NCBI RefSeq assembly: GCF_002884495.1
Contig: NZ_KZ614145.1
Coordinates: 1,378,423 to 1,442,422 of the forward strand
Direction: 5' to 3'
Length of the DNA stretch: 64,000 bases
DNA from: Rummeliibacillus pycnus
Lineage (GTDB): Bacteria; Bacillota; Bacilli; Bacillales_A; Planococcaceae
Shown: positions 44,261-53,357 of the stretch, piece by piece
Layout: the number at the start of each line of letters is the position of its first letter
How positions within the stretch are numbered: the stretch's first letter is position 1
Made by a program: the position numbers and the translations under genes
The notes under the pieces: generated by a model
What the model was told of the DNA's origin: nothing
Database searches by the model: none
What the model saw: the letters and a program-made list of their open reading frames with translations, nothing else

Positions 44261-46402
44261 TCAAATATAGTTATATACTCTCTTCTGTAGTTCCTCAAAT
44301 TTCACTGATAATTCTTCTGGGTGCATTGGTTTGCCACATAAGTATCCTTGAATATAATCAACATTCAACTGAGCTAGAAATGCAAATTGGTCTATTTTTT
44401 CAACTCCTTCGGCGATGATTTTCAGATTAAGGTGTTTTGCCAAAGAAATGATCATAGAAATTAGAACCGCTTCTTGATCATTTGATTGGATATTCTGAAC
44501 AAAAGCACGGTCAATTTTCAGACAGTCAATAGGGAAATCCTTTAAATATGAAAGCGAAGAATATCCTGTACCAAAGTCATCAATGGCAATTTTCACACCT
44601 ACTCCCTTTAAACTCTCTAAAGTTTCGATAGTATGTTTGGTATCCATGGTCATACTTTCTGTAATTTCAAGTTCTAAGTAATCAGGAGATAGATTTGTTT
44701 TTCTCAAGATGTCTTTAATCGTATTCACCAAATTATGTTGGAAGAATTGTCGAATCGATAAATTAACCGCTACACACAAATTCGGCATTCCCTGATCATG
44801 CCATTCTTTTGTTTGTCTACACGCTGTTTCTAATACCCACTCACCAATTGGTACAATTAAACCTGTTTCTTCTGCCATTGGTATAAAAGTAGCTGGAGAA
44901 ATTACCCCTTTTTTTGGATGTTGCCATCTAACCAAAGCTTCTACTGCATCAATTTTCCCTGTGCTTACATTAAATTGAGGCTGGTATTCTAGAAAAAGTT
45001 CTCCGTTTTTAAGTGCATTATGCAAATCGTGTTCTAACATGATACGCTCTTCAAGATGTTGTTCCATTTTTGGTTGATAAAACAGATATCTTTCTACTTC
45101 TTGTTGAGCTTTACGCATGGCAACTTGAGCATGCTTTAATAATTCTTCAATACTATTTCCATGATCAGGGAAAATACTAATTCCAATATTTAATGTTACT
45201 TTCAACTGAAAATGTTGGATCTGAAATTGCATTTTCATCATCTGATGAATTTTATTACAAACTCTTACTATTTCTTCTTGTTCCTTCACTTCATGAAGAA
45301 TAATCGTAAATTCGCCACCATTTAATCTACTGATAAATATTTCCCTTGGTAGTGATTCTCGTAATCGTATGGCTACTTCTTGTATTACTTTATCTGTAAA
45401 TGTAGTACCAATTGAATCATAAATGGCCTTTAGTCGGTTAATCTTCAGCATCAAAATCGCTGTTTTTGTATCTTTTTTCTCAATTTCCGATGTTAGTAAT
45501 TCATTTAAGAAGCGTAAATTTGGTAATCCTGTCAATTCATCATGATAAGCTGTATGATGGAGGGACTCTTTAGAATTTTCTAATTTAGCTTTCGTCTCTA
45601 CTAACAATTTAAATGGTTCTTCCACCGATGAATAGTAGAGTGCTTTTAAGAAATAATGATAGCTCAATAATTGCAGTACATGCCCGATAAAATTTCGAAT
45701 ATCGTATACATTTACATACGTGGTAAACATAATATCGCCAAGTATCAAAAAGATTGAACCTATAATAATCATTGTTTTTTCAATTGGACTTGAATTTCTA
45801 TTGATCCGTAAATACACAATTAATATGATTTGCAAAAGTACAGCGATAAATTGTAGGCTCTTCTTTAATACCGTTGTACCTACTCCATCAATGAATAACG
45901 ATGGAAGTAAATGAGTTGGCTGGAAAATCAAAAGTATCCAAATCGCTACGTATAATGTTGCAAAACCATATGTACTCCAACGCTTGGCAGGGCTAACCTT
46001 CTTAGGTTTCAATATGTATATAATTAATAAGCCAACAGGTAATGTTAATCGACCAATGATATAAAACCAAGTAGCTGAATAGGGTGAACTTTCTTCTATA
46101 AAAAATGGCATTCCTTTATAAGAAAGTGTATGAATAATTTCAGTTAGTCCTAAAGATAGGAAAAGAGCGCCAATATACATTCGTCTATTCGATAAAATAT
46201 AAGGAACAATTAGCCATGCCTGAATAGCAATCGAAAACGAAGCAATGATGATCAATATCTCCATCATTAAATGAATAGCAACATAATTTTTTTGTCCAAA
46301 GATTCCATAAAATTGCTGATTAAATACTAGTACTAGTGAAAGTAATAGTAGTAAAAATACTAGGTTCAAACGGTGCTTTTTTAAAACTTCTAGATTTTCC
46401 AT
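44261..46402 (-). CDS. Membrane GGDEF(degenerate)-EAL protein, probable c-di-GMP phosphodiesterase
   Basis: 713 residues. Residues 12-255 hold about seven membrane helices with a MASE3-like pattern (GLTEIIHTLSYKGMPFF, the short HTLSYKGMP loop). The GGDEF domain is degenerate: the signature is NGGEF (361-365) and the Mg-binding DxD is replaced by KINR, so no cyclase activity is expected. EAL is complete: EALVRW (near 487), NLSIRQF, EITES, DDFGTGYSSL, KIDR and EGVE. So a membrane-bound phosphodiesterase whose GGDEF may act as a GTP sensor is likely. Its unusually similar EAL wording to the convergent neighbour (IPIGEWVL, EETGLIVP) suggests common ancestry. Confidence 0.9.
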   Translation of the reverse strand: MENLEVLKKHRLNLVFLLLLLSLVLVFNQQFYGIFGQKNYVAIHLMMEILIIIASFSIAIQAWLIVPYILSNRRMYIGALFLSLGLTEIIHTLSYKGMPFFIEESSPYSATWFYIIGRLTLPVGLLIIYILKPKKVSPAKRWSTYGFATLYVAIWILLIFQPTHLLPSLFIDGVGTTVLKKSLQFIAVLLQIILIVYLRINRNSSPIEKTMIIIGSIFLILGDIMFTTYVNVYDIRNFIGHVLQLLSYHYFLKALYYSSVEEPFKLLVETKAKLENSKESLHHTAYHDELTGLPNLRFLNELLTSEIEKKDTKTAILMLKINRLKAIYDSIGTTFTDKVIQEVAIRLRESLPREIFISRLNGGEFTIILHEVKEQEEIVRVCNKIHQMMKMQFQIQHFQLKVTLNIGISIFPDHGNSIEELLKHAQVAMRKAQQEVERYLFYQPKMEQHLEERIMLEHDLHNALKNGELFLEYQPQFNVSTGKIDAVEALVRWQHPKKGVISPATFIPMAEETGLIVPIGEWVLETACRQTKEWHDQGMPNLCVAVNLSIRQFFQHNLVNTIKDILRKTNLSPDYLELEITESMTMDTKHTIETLESLKGVGVKIAIDDFGTGYSSLSYLKDFPIDCLKIDRAFVQNIQSNDQEAVLISMIISLAKHLNLKIIAEGVEKIDQFAFLAQLNVDYIQGYLCGKPMHPEELSVKFEELQKRVYNYI

Positions 46403-46640
46403 ATGTTTAATCTCCTTTCATCGTCTCAGGAAATAAAGAACCAAATAATGTAATATTAACTTTTTATAGGAATTTTATAATTTTAAGTTACCATTTTCAC
46501 ACATATATATACTTTTAACGATTACATTATACCTATATATAATACAAAATTATATAAATAATATAATCATTTTCTTTATTGACTTATTTTATTCACGTTT
46601 TTGTCATAATTAGCTACTATATGACACCGAACGTTGCCAT

Positions 46641-46676
46641 ACAAAAAAACCGTTGATCCTTGTCCATCAACGGTCT
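46641..46676 (-). terminator. Terminator after amtB
   Basis: ACCGTTGAT-N8-ATCAACGGT followed by TTTTTTTG on the minus strand. The rest of 46403-46754 has no visible feature besides the promoter side of the GGDEF-EAL gene. Confidence 0.9.
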
Positions 46677-46754
46677 GTGTATCAATTGTTCTATTTTACA
46701 AATCGTTTGTCATAATGTGTGTAGGAATAATAAAGTTAAAATAGGAAAGGAAAG

Positions 46755-48074
46755 TTACTCATTAACTCTTTCCTTATGAACGTTTTTATGATTAGCAGGG
46801 GAAATTTTGACACCTGTTGACTCTTCAAAATCATACAAATTAGTTGGTAAATCTGTGAATCGTTCTAATTCGTTGTACGCAGGAATACCGTGATAAGTCA
46901 TGTCTAAACCTTCTTCTTCCTCTCGTTCACTCGCTCTTAATCCTACTGTCTTTTCGCAAACCTTTGCCATAAATATACCGCCTGCAAATCCCCAAAGAAT
47001 TACAACAACAGCACCTAATAGTTGGATAAGTAAAAGAGAAAAATGACCAGTTGTGAATAGACCTTTTGAGGAATCGAATAATCCAACAGCAATGGTTCCG
47101 AACACTCCATTGAAGCCATGAACTGCTACTGCTCCTACTGGATCATCTACTTTTATATTATCTACAAATAGCGTAGCATAAATCACGATAAAACCACTGA
47201 TTACACCAATTATAATTGCACTCCATTGAGAAACAAAAGCACAACCAGCAGTAATGGCCACCAACCCAGCTAATACACCATTAATGGTCATACTAGGGTC
47301 AACTTTTCCAAACTTTTTCATGGTGATGAATAATGCGGCTGTACCACCACTTGCCCCTGCAAGCATCGTGTTTAACGCAATAGACGCCAAAGACGTATTA
47401 GAGGCATCCAATGTACTTCCAGCATTAAATGCAAACCAACCAAACCATAAGATAAACGAACCAGCAGAAGCTAAAGGAATATTACTGGGTGCAAATACAT
47501 TAGCACTACCATCTGAATTAAATCTCCCTTTTCTAGGACCTAATATTTTTGCCATTGCAAAGGCTGCAAATCCACCAACTGCATGTATGGCTGCAGAGCC
47601 TGCAAAATCCTTCATCCCTAGTTTTGCTAACCATCCATCATTATTCCAAATCCAATGCCCTGAGAGTGGATAAATAATAGTACAAATTAGGACTGCTGTT
47701 AAGATATATGCTTTAAAATTCATACGTTCAGCTACTGCTCCAGAAATAATTGAAATACTCGCTACAGCAAATCCCATTTGAAATAGTACAAAGGCAGCAC
47801 TTGGTAATTTTATTGAAAGATGAATCTTTTCCGGACTACCGAATAACGTCGTACCAATGATGCCAAGTTCATCATGCCCGTACATAACGCCAAATCCTAT
47901 AATCCAAAAAGCTAATGCACCAATCGTTAAATCAACAAAAATCTTCATCGTAACATTGACTGCATTTTTTGTACGTACAAAACCAGATTCTAGTAAACTA
48001 AATCCGCCTTCCATAAATAACACCATTGCTGCAGCTATTACAATCCAAACTGTATTGATATACATCAGTTCCAT
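46755..48074 (-). CDS. amtB: Ammonium transporter
   Basis: 439 residues, eleven membrane helices. Amt signature region GSAAIHAVGGFAAF and the second pore histidine in VAVHGFNGVFGTIA; the twin-His channel is complete. WFGWFAFNAGS and MEGGFSLLESGFVRTKN are standard. A hydrophilic tail of about 60 residues (ASEREEEEGLDMTYHGIPAY...) is the GlnK-facing C-terminus. It conducts NH4+/NH3 into the cell under nitrogen limitation. It lies four bases behind glnK, so the order is glnK-amtB, the reverse of the B. subtilis amtB-glnK pair. Confidence 0.95.
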   Translation of the reverse strand: MELMYINTVWIVIAAAMVLFMEGGFSLLESGFVRTKNAVNVTMKIFVDLTIGALAFWIIGFGVMYGHDELGIIGTTLFGSPEKIHLSIKLPSAAFVLFQMGFAVASISIISGAVAERMNFKAYILTAVLICTIIYPLSGHWIWNNDGWLAKLGMKDFAGSAAIHAVGGFAAFAMAKILGPRKGRFNSDGSANVFAPSNIPLASAGSFILWFGWFAFNAGSTLDASNTSLASIALNTMLAGASGGTAALFITMKKFGKVDPSMTINGVLAGLVAITAGCAFVSQWSAIIIGVISGFIVIYATLFVDNIKVDDPVGAVAVHGFNGVFGTIAVGLFDSSKGLFTTGHFSLLLIQLLGAVVVILWGFAGGIFMAKVCEKTVGLRASEREEEEGLDMTYHGIPAYNELERFTDLPTNLYDFEESTGVKISPANHKNVHKERVNE

Positions 48075-48078
48075 GCTG

Positions 48079-48438
48079 TTACTCCTCTCGCTCTAGTAAA
48101 TCATCAATATCATCGTCTAGTTTTCCTGTTCGAATGTTATAAGCTTCTAAGATTGGATAGACATAAATTTTACCATCGCCATCTTCACCCGTTTGAGCAT
48201 TTTCAACAATTGTCCTGATTGTACGTTCGACCATATGATCTGAAAGAATAATCTCTAATTTTATCTTAGGATGGAGTGTTACTTTATAATTCTTTCCTCG
48301 ATAGACTCCTTGACTGTCTTTCTGCTTCCCTCTCCCAACTACCTGAGATACGGTAAAACCAGTAATGCCAATATTTTTTAACCCTTTAATGGTATCGCTT
48401 AATTTTTCAGTTCTAATAATTGCTTCAATTTTTTTCAT
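48079..48438 (-). CDS. glnK: PII signal protein GlnK
   Basis: 119 residues. Opening KKIEAIIRTEKL, T-loop GRGKQKDSQGVYRGKNY with Tyr51 present, and B-loop region ENAQTGEDGDGKIYVYPILEAYNIRTG. It senses ATP/ADP and 2-oxoglutarate and plugs AmtB when ammonium is ample. In Bacilli it may also hold TnrA. The tail DDDIDDLLEREE is longer and more acidic than usual. First gene of the unit, under two GlnR/TnrA boxes. Confidence 0.95.
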   Translation of the reverse strand: MKKIEAIIRTEKLSDTIKGLKNIGITGFTVSQVVGRGKQKDSQGVYRGKNYKVTLHPKIKLEIILSDHMVERTIRTIVENAQTGEDGDGKIYVYPILEAYNIRTGKLDDDIDDLLEREE

Positions 48439-48455
48439 TTAAAGCACCCTTCTTG

Positions 48456-48494
48456 TGTTAGATTTTCTAACATCTGATGTTATAAAGTATAACA
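48456..48494. promoter_or_regulatory. Two tandem GlnR/TnrA boxes
   Basis: TGTTAGATTTTCTAACA (48456-48472) and TGTTATAAAGTATAACA (48478-48494) both match TGTNA-N7-TNACA perfectly, 22 bases centre to centre, 18-56 bases before glnK. This is the binding pattern of the nitrogen regulators GlnR and TnrA. Confidence 0.9.
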
Positions 48495-48576
48495 AATAAT
48501 AAGAATGTGTCAATATAGTAAAACTAAAAATTACGCATTGCCTAAATTTTCAGTTTTATCTTTTTTCCAAATTAAA

Positions 48577-48609
48577 AGGGATTAAAAAGATAGTTCTTTT
48601 TAATCCCTC
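48577..48609. terminator. Terminator after the DUF1540 gene
   Basis: GGGATTAAAAAGA/TCTTTTTAATCCC, a 13-bp perfect stem with a four-base loop. Confidence 0.75.
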
Positions 48610-48683
48610 CATTTCAATGTTTAGATCGCTACCAATAATCGAATATTTATTGACTTACCTTAAAGCTATTCGAATAAATACGT

Positions 48684-48902
48684 TTATTCACTTTTAGCTT
48701 TAAACGTTTTACAACATGTATCCGCAGAATGACTTGCTTCCTCTGAAATAGCATAAACGTCAAATTCTGAAGCAAACTCTGTATTTCTATTTTGGGAGCG
48801 GTAGTTGTCCATCTCTACATCGATTTTCTCAGCTCCGCAAATATTGCCTTCCTTATGAAAAAAACAATTCGATACAGTACAGTTTACCTTTACAGTTGGC
48901 AT
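48684..48902 (-). CDS. DUF1540 Cys-rich protein
   Basis: 72 residues from the ATG at 48900-48902, behind GAGGGGGATCGCA. VNCTVSNCFFHKEGNICGA gives the DUF1540 Cys spacing (C-x4-C-x8-C) and HSADTCCKTF near the end completes a probable metal site. Function of the family is unknown; members are common in spore-forming Firmicutes. Confidence 0.8.
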   Translation of the reverse strand: MPTVKVNCTVSNCFFHKEGNICGAEKIDVEMDNYRSQNRNTEFASEFDVYAISEEASHSADTCCKTFKAKSE

Positions 48903-49062
48903 TGCGATCCCCCTCATTGATTTTTGAAAAATATAGAAAGAATTTTTATTTCCTTTCTACACTCCTCAAAATGTATTCTAACCAATCGAAGCCTTTTTAT
49001 TTTCATTCCAGTTATTTTTTGTACAAATACTCGATAAAAACAATGCTTTTATTTTATAAACA

Positions 49063-49090
49063 TAAAAAAGCACCCATAAAGGATGCCTTC
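49063..49090 (-). terminator. Terminator after the cold-shock gene
   Basis: GGCATCC-TTTAT-GGGTGCTTTTTT on the minus strand. Confidence 0.65.
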
Positions 49091-49119
49091 TCGCTTACCA
49101 TTTTCTTCAATTGTATGAA

Positions 49120-49320
49120 TTAAAGTTTAGTTACATTAGTAGCTTGTGGTCCGCGGTTGCCTTCTTCAATACCGAATTCAACTTTTTGACCTTCTTCTAG
49201 TGATTTGAAACCATCACCTAGAATAGCTGAGAAGTGTACGAATACATCGTTACCGCCTTCAACTTCGATGAAACCAAAACCTTTTTCTGCGTTAAACCAT
49301 TTTACTGTACCTTGTGTCAT
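49120..49320 (-). CDS. csp: Cold-shock protein (CspA/CspB family)
   Basis: 66 residues; ATG after AGGAGG. RNP1 is KGFGFI (14-19) and RNP2 is VFVHF (26-30); [14 protein letters not shown] opens the OB fold. It binds single-stranded RNA/DNA and melts structure in mRNA in the cold. Its leader of about 140 bases contains a large hairpin with a T-run (see 49366-49422), and the promoter is a good sigma-A type. Confidence 0.97.
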   Translation of the reverse strand: MTQGTVKWFNAEKGFGFIEVEGGNDVFVHFSAILGDGFKSLEEGQKVEFGIEEGNRGPQATNVTKL

Positions 49321-49365
49321 TTAAATGACCTCCTATTTTTGTTTAATAATTCATCTTCCAATAGA

Positions 49366-49422
49366 TAAAAAAATCACCTATAAATGTGATCGATACAAAT
49401 ACGATCACACTTTAATAGGTGA
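49366..49422 (-). promoter_or_regulatory. Hairpin with T-run in the cold-shock leader (attenuator-like)
   Basis: TCACCTATTAAAGTGTGATCG pairs with CGATCACATTTATAGGTGA with small internal mismatches and a 9-base loop, followed on the minus strand by TTTTTTT, 46 bases before the csp ATG. It lies downstream of the csp promoter, so a transcript from that promoter would meet it before the gene. Confidence 0.65.
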
Positions 49423-49461
49423 ATGTTTTGTTTACGATTAGCCGGATTAATTATTACCTTT

Positions 49462-49490
49462 ATTCTATAACAGATATTACCAAGCGTCAA
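49462..49490 (-). promoter_or_regulatory. Sigma-A promoter of the cold-shock gene
   Basis: TTGACG (49485-49490) - 17 bases - TAGAAT (49462-49467), both close to consensus. Transcription should begin about 49455, giving a leader of roughly 135 bases. The remainder of 49491-49628 is empty. Confidence 0.7.
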
Positions 49491-49628
49491 CTATAAAGTG
49501 AAAAATTTTCTGTTTGCTAAAATATTTTTTCTATTAATCATAAGGTACACACTACTCAAGTTTTTTACTCTTTACCTTAATGAGACTACAACTCGTACTC
49601 CCCATCAAAATCTTAAAGTAGCAATACA

Positions 49629-50732
49629 TTATTTAGAACCCAAATAGAATTGTTCTAATTCCTTTATCGCACTACTAACTCTAGCAGATGTAATTGATCC
49701 AATCGGCATTAAATGGATTGTCTCCTCTGGTATCGTTGCTTTTTTTGCCACTTGATGAATCATCTCATTTGTTATGGCATCAATACCTAATTCTTTTAAG
49801 GACAAAGGTAAACCTAATTGTTGATAAAAAGGAAGAAGTTGTTTGATTTCATCCCAGCGATTTTCTAGTACTAATTGTATTAAAATGCCATATGCAACTT
49901 TTGATCCGTGTAATGCTTGATGTGTCTCTTCCAAAACTGTCAAACCATTATGAATCGAATGTGCGCCAGTTGTTCTTCCAAAATGGTCTCCAAATCCACC
50001 AACCATCCCTGCATAGACGATAATCGTTTCAACAACTTTGATAAAATCATCATTTAGTTTACCATTTTGAACCGCAAGAACAGCTTCTTTAGAGGATTTT
50101 AAAAGGATCTCTTTGCACTGCTGTGCAGCATAATAAGAGATCATCATCGGTACAGTTTTATTGGTAATTGTTCTTAATTGTACATCTGCTTCATACCATT
50201 TCGCTAATGTATCACCAATCCCAGCTATAAACAAATCAATCGGTGCATTTACTAAAATTTCAGGTTCAATTAATAACAAACTCGTTGAAACAGGATAAAT
50301 ATCAAAACGAATAAAAGCACCAAAATCGTCATATAGCACACTTAAAGGTGTCCAAGGAGCACAGTTTGAAGCCAAAGTTGGAATTAATACTACTGGTTTG
50401 TTTGTATGATTGCCTGACGCCTTTACTAAATCTAAAACCTTCCCACCACCAACACCAATAATTGCCTCAAACTTGTTAGTCATGACTAAATTTGATACTT
50501 TCTCAATTTCACTCAAGGAGCACTCTCCACCATATGTATATTCCTCAGTTTGGATTTCAGTCATTTTAGGCCAATACTCTTTCGTGACTTCCCATGATTT
50601 AACACCATGTACAACTAATACTTTCTTAAAATTTCTCTCTTCTAATTTGGACTCCAAAAGTTCTAAAGCACCCTTTTGTAAAAAATATTCACTTGGTGCA
50701 GCATGTACATGAATTGTTTTCAATTTTTTCAC
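49629..50732 (-). CDS. Iron-containing alcohol dehydrogenase family, glycerol-dehydrogenase-like
   Basis: 367 residues. NAD site GVGGGKVLD, ATLASNCAPWTPLS-type loop (here PTLASNCAPW), and the metal ligands Asp in AGIGDTLAKWYE, His in GAHSIHNGLT and His in ALHGSKVAYG. Size and order match GldA-type polyol dehydrogenases, including glycerol and hydroxyketone dehydrogenases. Substrate is not certain. Start is GTG 50730-50732, with AGAAAGA touching it; a TTG three codons later is possible. Single gene. Confidence 0.82.
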   Translation of the reverse strand: MKKLKTIHVHAAPSEYFLQKGALELLESKLEERNFKKVLVVHGVKSWEVTKEYWPKMTEIQTEEYTYGGECSLSEIEKVSNLVMTNKFEAIIGVGGGKVLDLVKASGNHTNKPVVLIPTLASNCAPWTPLSVLYDDFGAFIRFDIYPVSTSLLLIEPEILVNAPIDLFIAGIGDTLAKWYEADVQLRTITNKTVPMMISYYAAQQCKEILLKSSKEAVLAVQNGKLNDDFIKVVETIIVYAGMVGGFGDHFGRTTGAHSIHNGLTVLEETHQALHGSKVAYGILIQLVLENRWDEIKQLLPFYQQLGLPLSLKELGIDAITNEMIHQVAKKATIPEETIHLMPIGSITSARVSSAIKELEQFYLGSK

Positions 50733-51062
50733 TCTTTCTAATATATTGTATACTTTATCCTACATTATAGAACTCCTCTAATAACTTTCAATGTTATTTT
50801 TGAATTTATTTGATAATTCATATAAATCAGGAGTTATTTCTAAGAAAAATGCTAATTTTGCCCACTTGATTTGAATAAACGATATTTTTTTATTCTCACT
50901 ACATTCAAAAACACAAGAATATCCATTTATTTTGTCTAATTACAATTAATATAAGGTAAAAAAATACTATTAAACATTTTTTTAACACTAACTTAAATTA
51001 AATGTGCTATATTCTATTTTGAACAAATTAGTCTCTAAAATAGAAAAGGTCAGGTGGTTGGA

Positions 51063-53072
51063 ATGAAAGGTAAAAAAACATCAGCTTTAAAATTTTTGTC
51101 TAGTACACTTGCAGTCAGTATGTTGTTAACAGCAGTTACTCCAAGTAATGCAAATGCCGCAAAACCTTCTAAACCTAAGGTACAATCACAAGTAAAACTT
51201 CGAATTATGGAAACGACAGATGTTCACATAAATCTACTGGACTTTGATTATTACAAAAATACCGTAGCTCCAAAATTGGGCTTAGCGAAAACTGCTACTC
51301 TTGTGAAAACAGCGAGATCAGAAGTGGAAAATTCCGTATTAGTAGATAACGGTGATTTGATACAAGGTACTCCTCTCGGTACGTATGAAGCGAAAATTAA
51401 TCCATTAAAAGATGGTGAAGTACATCCTATTATTAAAGCTATGAATATCATGAAATATGATATGGCGACACTTGGAAATCATGAGTTCAACTATGGATTG
51501 GATTATTTAGATGAAGTATACGACGATGCAAAATTTCCTTTTGTTAACGCAAACGTCTATATAGATGATCATGACAACAATCCAAATAACGATAAAAATA
51601 AGTACACTCCATACAAGATTATTACTAAAAAAGTGAAAGATGAGTCTGGTAAAACAACTACAATTAAAATCGGCTACATTGGTTTTGTTCCCCCTCAAAT
51701 TAATGAATGGGATAAAGCAAATTTAGATGGAAAAGTAATAACCAAGAATATCGTAGAAACAGCTAAGAAATATGTACCTGCTATGAAAAAGAAAGGTGCA
51801 GATTTAGTTATTGCATTAACTCATTCTGGCTTTAGTGGAAAATTAGACAATACAGAAGATACGATTTATGCATTGAGTAAAGTATCTGGAATTGATGCAA
51901 TTACTTTTTCACATACACATAAAGTATTCCCTGCCAAAGATGTTGCTAGCTTAGATGCGTTATTTAAAGATCCCAATGGACAACCATTACCTGGGGTAAA
52001 CAACGAGAAAGGAACGATTAACGGGGTTCCTGCCGTACAAGCTGGTTTTGGCGGTGGTAATTTAGGGATTATCGATTTAACTTTGAAAAAAGTCAAAGGA
52101 AAATGGGCAGTTTCAAATTCCCAATCTGAAAATAGATCAATTGAAGCAGTAGCTGCAGACACAACGATTGTAAATGCCGTTAATGCAAATCATGAGGCAA
52201 CATTAAAATATGTTAATACAGCCATTGGCAAAACAACAGATGATATTTATAGCTATTTTGCACTAGTACAAGATGATCCATCTGTTCAAGTCGTGACAAA
52301 TGCTCAAAGGTGGTATGTAGAAAAATATATCGCCTTAAACAAGCCTGAATTAAAAAACATTCCGATTCTATCAGTAGGTGCACCTTTTAAAGCTGGACGA
52401 AATGGCGTGGATGAATACACAGAAATTAAAAAAGGTGATTTAACAATCCGTAGTGCTGGAGATTTGTATCTTTATGACAATACATTAAAAGCGATTAAAG
52501 TAAAAGGCTCTGACGTAAAAGAATGGCTTGAGATGTCAGCAGGTCAATTCAATACCATCGATCCTACAAAAACAACGGAACAAGCATTGATTAATTCTGC
52601 ATTCCCAGTTTATAATTTTGATGTTATTGATGGTGTTAAATACCAAATTGACGTTACAAAACCAGCTAAATACGGTACAGACGGTAAACTGGTAAATCCT
52701 ACATCCAGTCGAATTGTGAATCTCGAATTCAACGGCAAACCGATTGATCCTAATCAAGAATTTATCGTTGTTACAAATAATTATCGCGCGAACGGCGGAG
52801 GAAATTTCCCTGGTATAAAAGGAAGTCCATTAGTAGTAGATTCAGCTGATGAAAATCGACAAATCTTAATGGAATATATCACTGAAAAGAAAGAAATTAC
52901 CCCAACTGCTGATGGCAACTGGTCTATTGCACCAATTTCTGAAAAGGTGAACGTAACATTCACAACTTCTCCAAAAGCAGTGCAATATATCACTAAAGAT
53001 AGTCCATTCTCTTACACAGGTAAAAAGGATTTAAGAGATTTTGGAATCTTTAATATTAACCTTCATCGGTAA
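51063..53072 (+). CDS. cpdB: Exported 2',3'-cyclic-nucleotide phosphodiesterase/3'-nucleotidase
   Basis: 669 residues from ATG 51063 (AGGTGG five bases before; a GTG three codons earlier is possible). Signal peptide 1-33 with cut after NANA. The metallophosphatase domain starts METTDVHINLLDFDYY, then GDLIQGTPLG, TLGNHEFNYG, LTHSGF and FSHTHKVF, all the two-metal ligands. The C-terminal 5'-nucleotidase domain has VGAPFKAGRNG and NYRANGGGNFPG. It hydrolyses cyclic and 3'-nucleotides outside the cell to salvage nucleoside and phosphate. No SLH or LPXTG anchor, unlike YfkN. Confidence 0.92.
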   Translation: MKGKKTSALKFLSSTLAVSMLLTAVTPSNANAAKPSKPKVQSQVKLRIMETTDVHINLLDFDYYKNTVAPKLGLAKTATLVKTARSEVENSVLVDNGDLIQGTPLGTYEAKINPLKDGEVHPIIKAMNIMKYDMATLGNHEFNYGLDYLDEVYDDAKFPFVNANVYIDDHDNNPNNDKNKYTPYKIITKKVKDESGKTTTIKIGYIGFVPPQINEWDKANLDGKVITKNIVETAKKYVPAMKKKGADLVIALTHSGFSGKLDNTEDTIYALSKVSGIDAITFSHTHKVFPAKDVASLDALFKDPNGQPLPGVNNEKGTINGVPAVQAGFGGGNLGIIDLTLKKVKGKWAVSNSQSENRSIEAVAADTTIVNAVNANHEATLKYVNTAIGKTTDDIYSYFALVQDDPSVQVVTNAQRWYVEKYIALNKPELKNIPILSVGAPFKAGRNGVDEYTEIKKGDLTIRSAGDLYLYDNTLKAIKVKGSDVKEWLEMSAGQFNTIDPTKTTEQALINSAFPVYNFDVIDGVKYQIDVTKPAKYGTDGKLVNPTSSRIVNLEFNGKPIDPNQEFIVVTNNYRANGGGNFPGIKGSPLVVDSADENRQILMEYITEKKEITPTADGNWSIAPISEKVNVTFTTSPKAVQYITKDSPFSYTGKKDLRDFGIFNINLHR

Positions 53073-53150
53073 TAAAAAGTTTAGAAGAAGTAATAGTTAT
53101 CATATACTTTAAGTAGGTATTGCATTTCCAATTAATGTTATTCTAAAAGT

Positions 53151-53195
53151 AAAATACACAGCACCGAAGCATCTTTTTTCAGTGCTGTGTATTTT
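53151..53195. terminator. Bidirectional terminator between cpdB and the hydrogenase operon
   Basis: AAAATACACAGCAC/GTGCTGTGTATTTT, a 14-bp perfect stem; loop of 17 bases. Confidence 0.85.
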
Positions 53196-53246
53196 AACAT
53201 AATCGTCATATATAAGAAATTTGTTATTATACTTAGAAAATAGTTT

Positions 53247-53304
53247 CACGGAGCCGTTGCCAAAGGACTTGGCATTCTTAGACTCTTAGACTCTGTTCCT
53301 TGAA
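53247..53304. repeat. Decayed copy of the interspersed repeat at 26304
   Basis: GAGCCGTTGCCAAAGGACTTGG and following ATTCTTAGACTC...TGTTCCTT match, with a few changes, the reverse complement of the middle of the 26304-26478 element (GCCGTTGCCACAGGACGTGG, GTTCTTAGG, TGTTCCTT). An 8-base duplication (TTAGACTC twice) is inside. Only about 58 of 175 bases remain. Confidence 0.65.
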
Positions 53305-53357
53305 GAATAATATGAATTATTGGGTTGTAATTTTAGAAAAGCTGAAATGGAAAGTAT

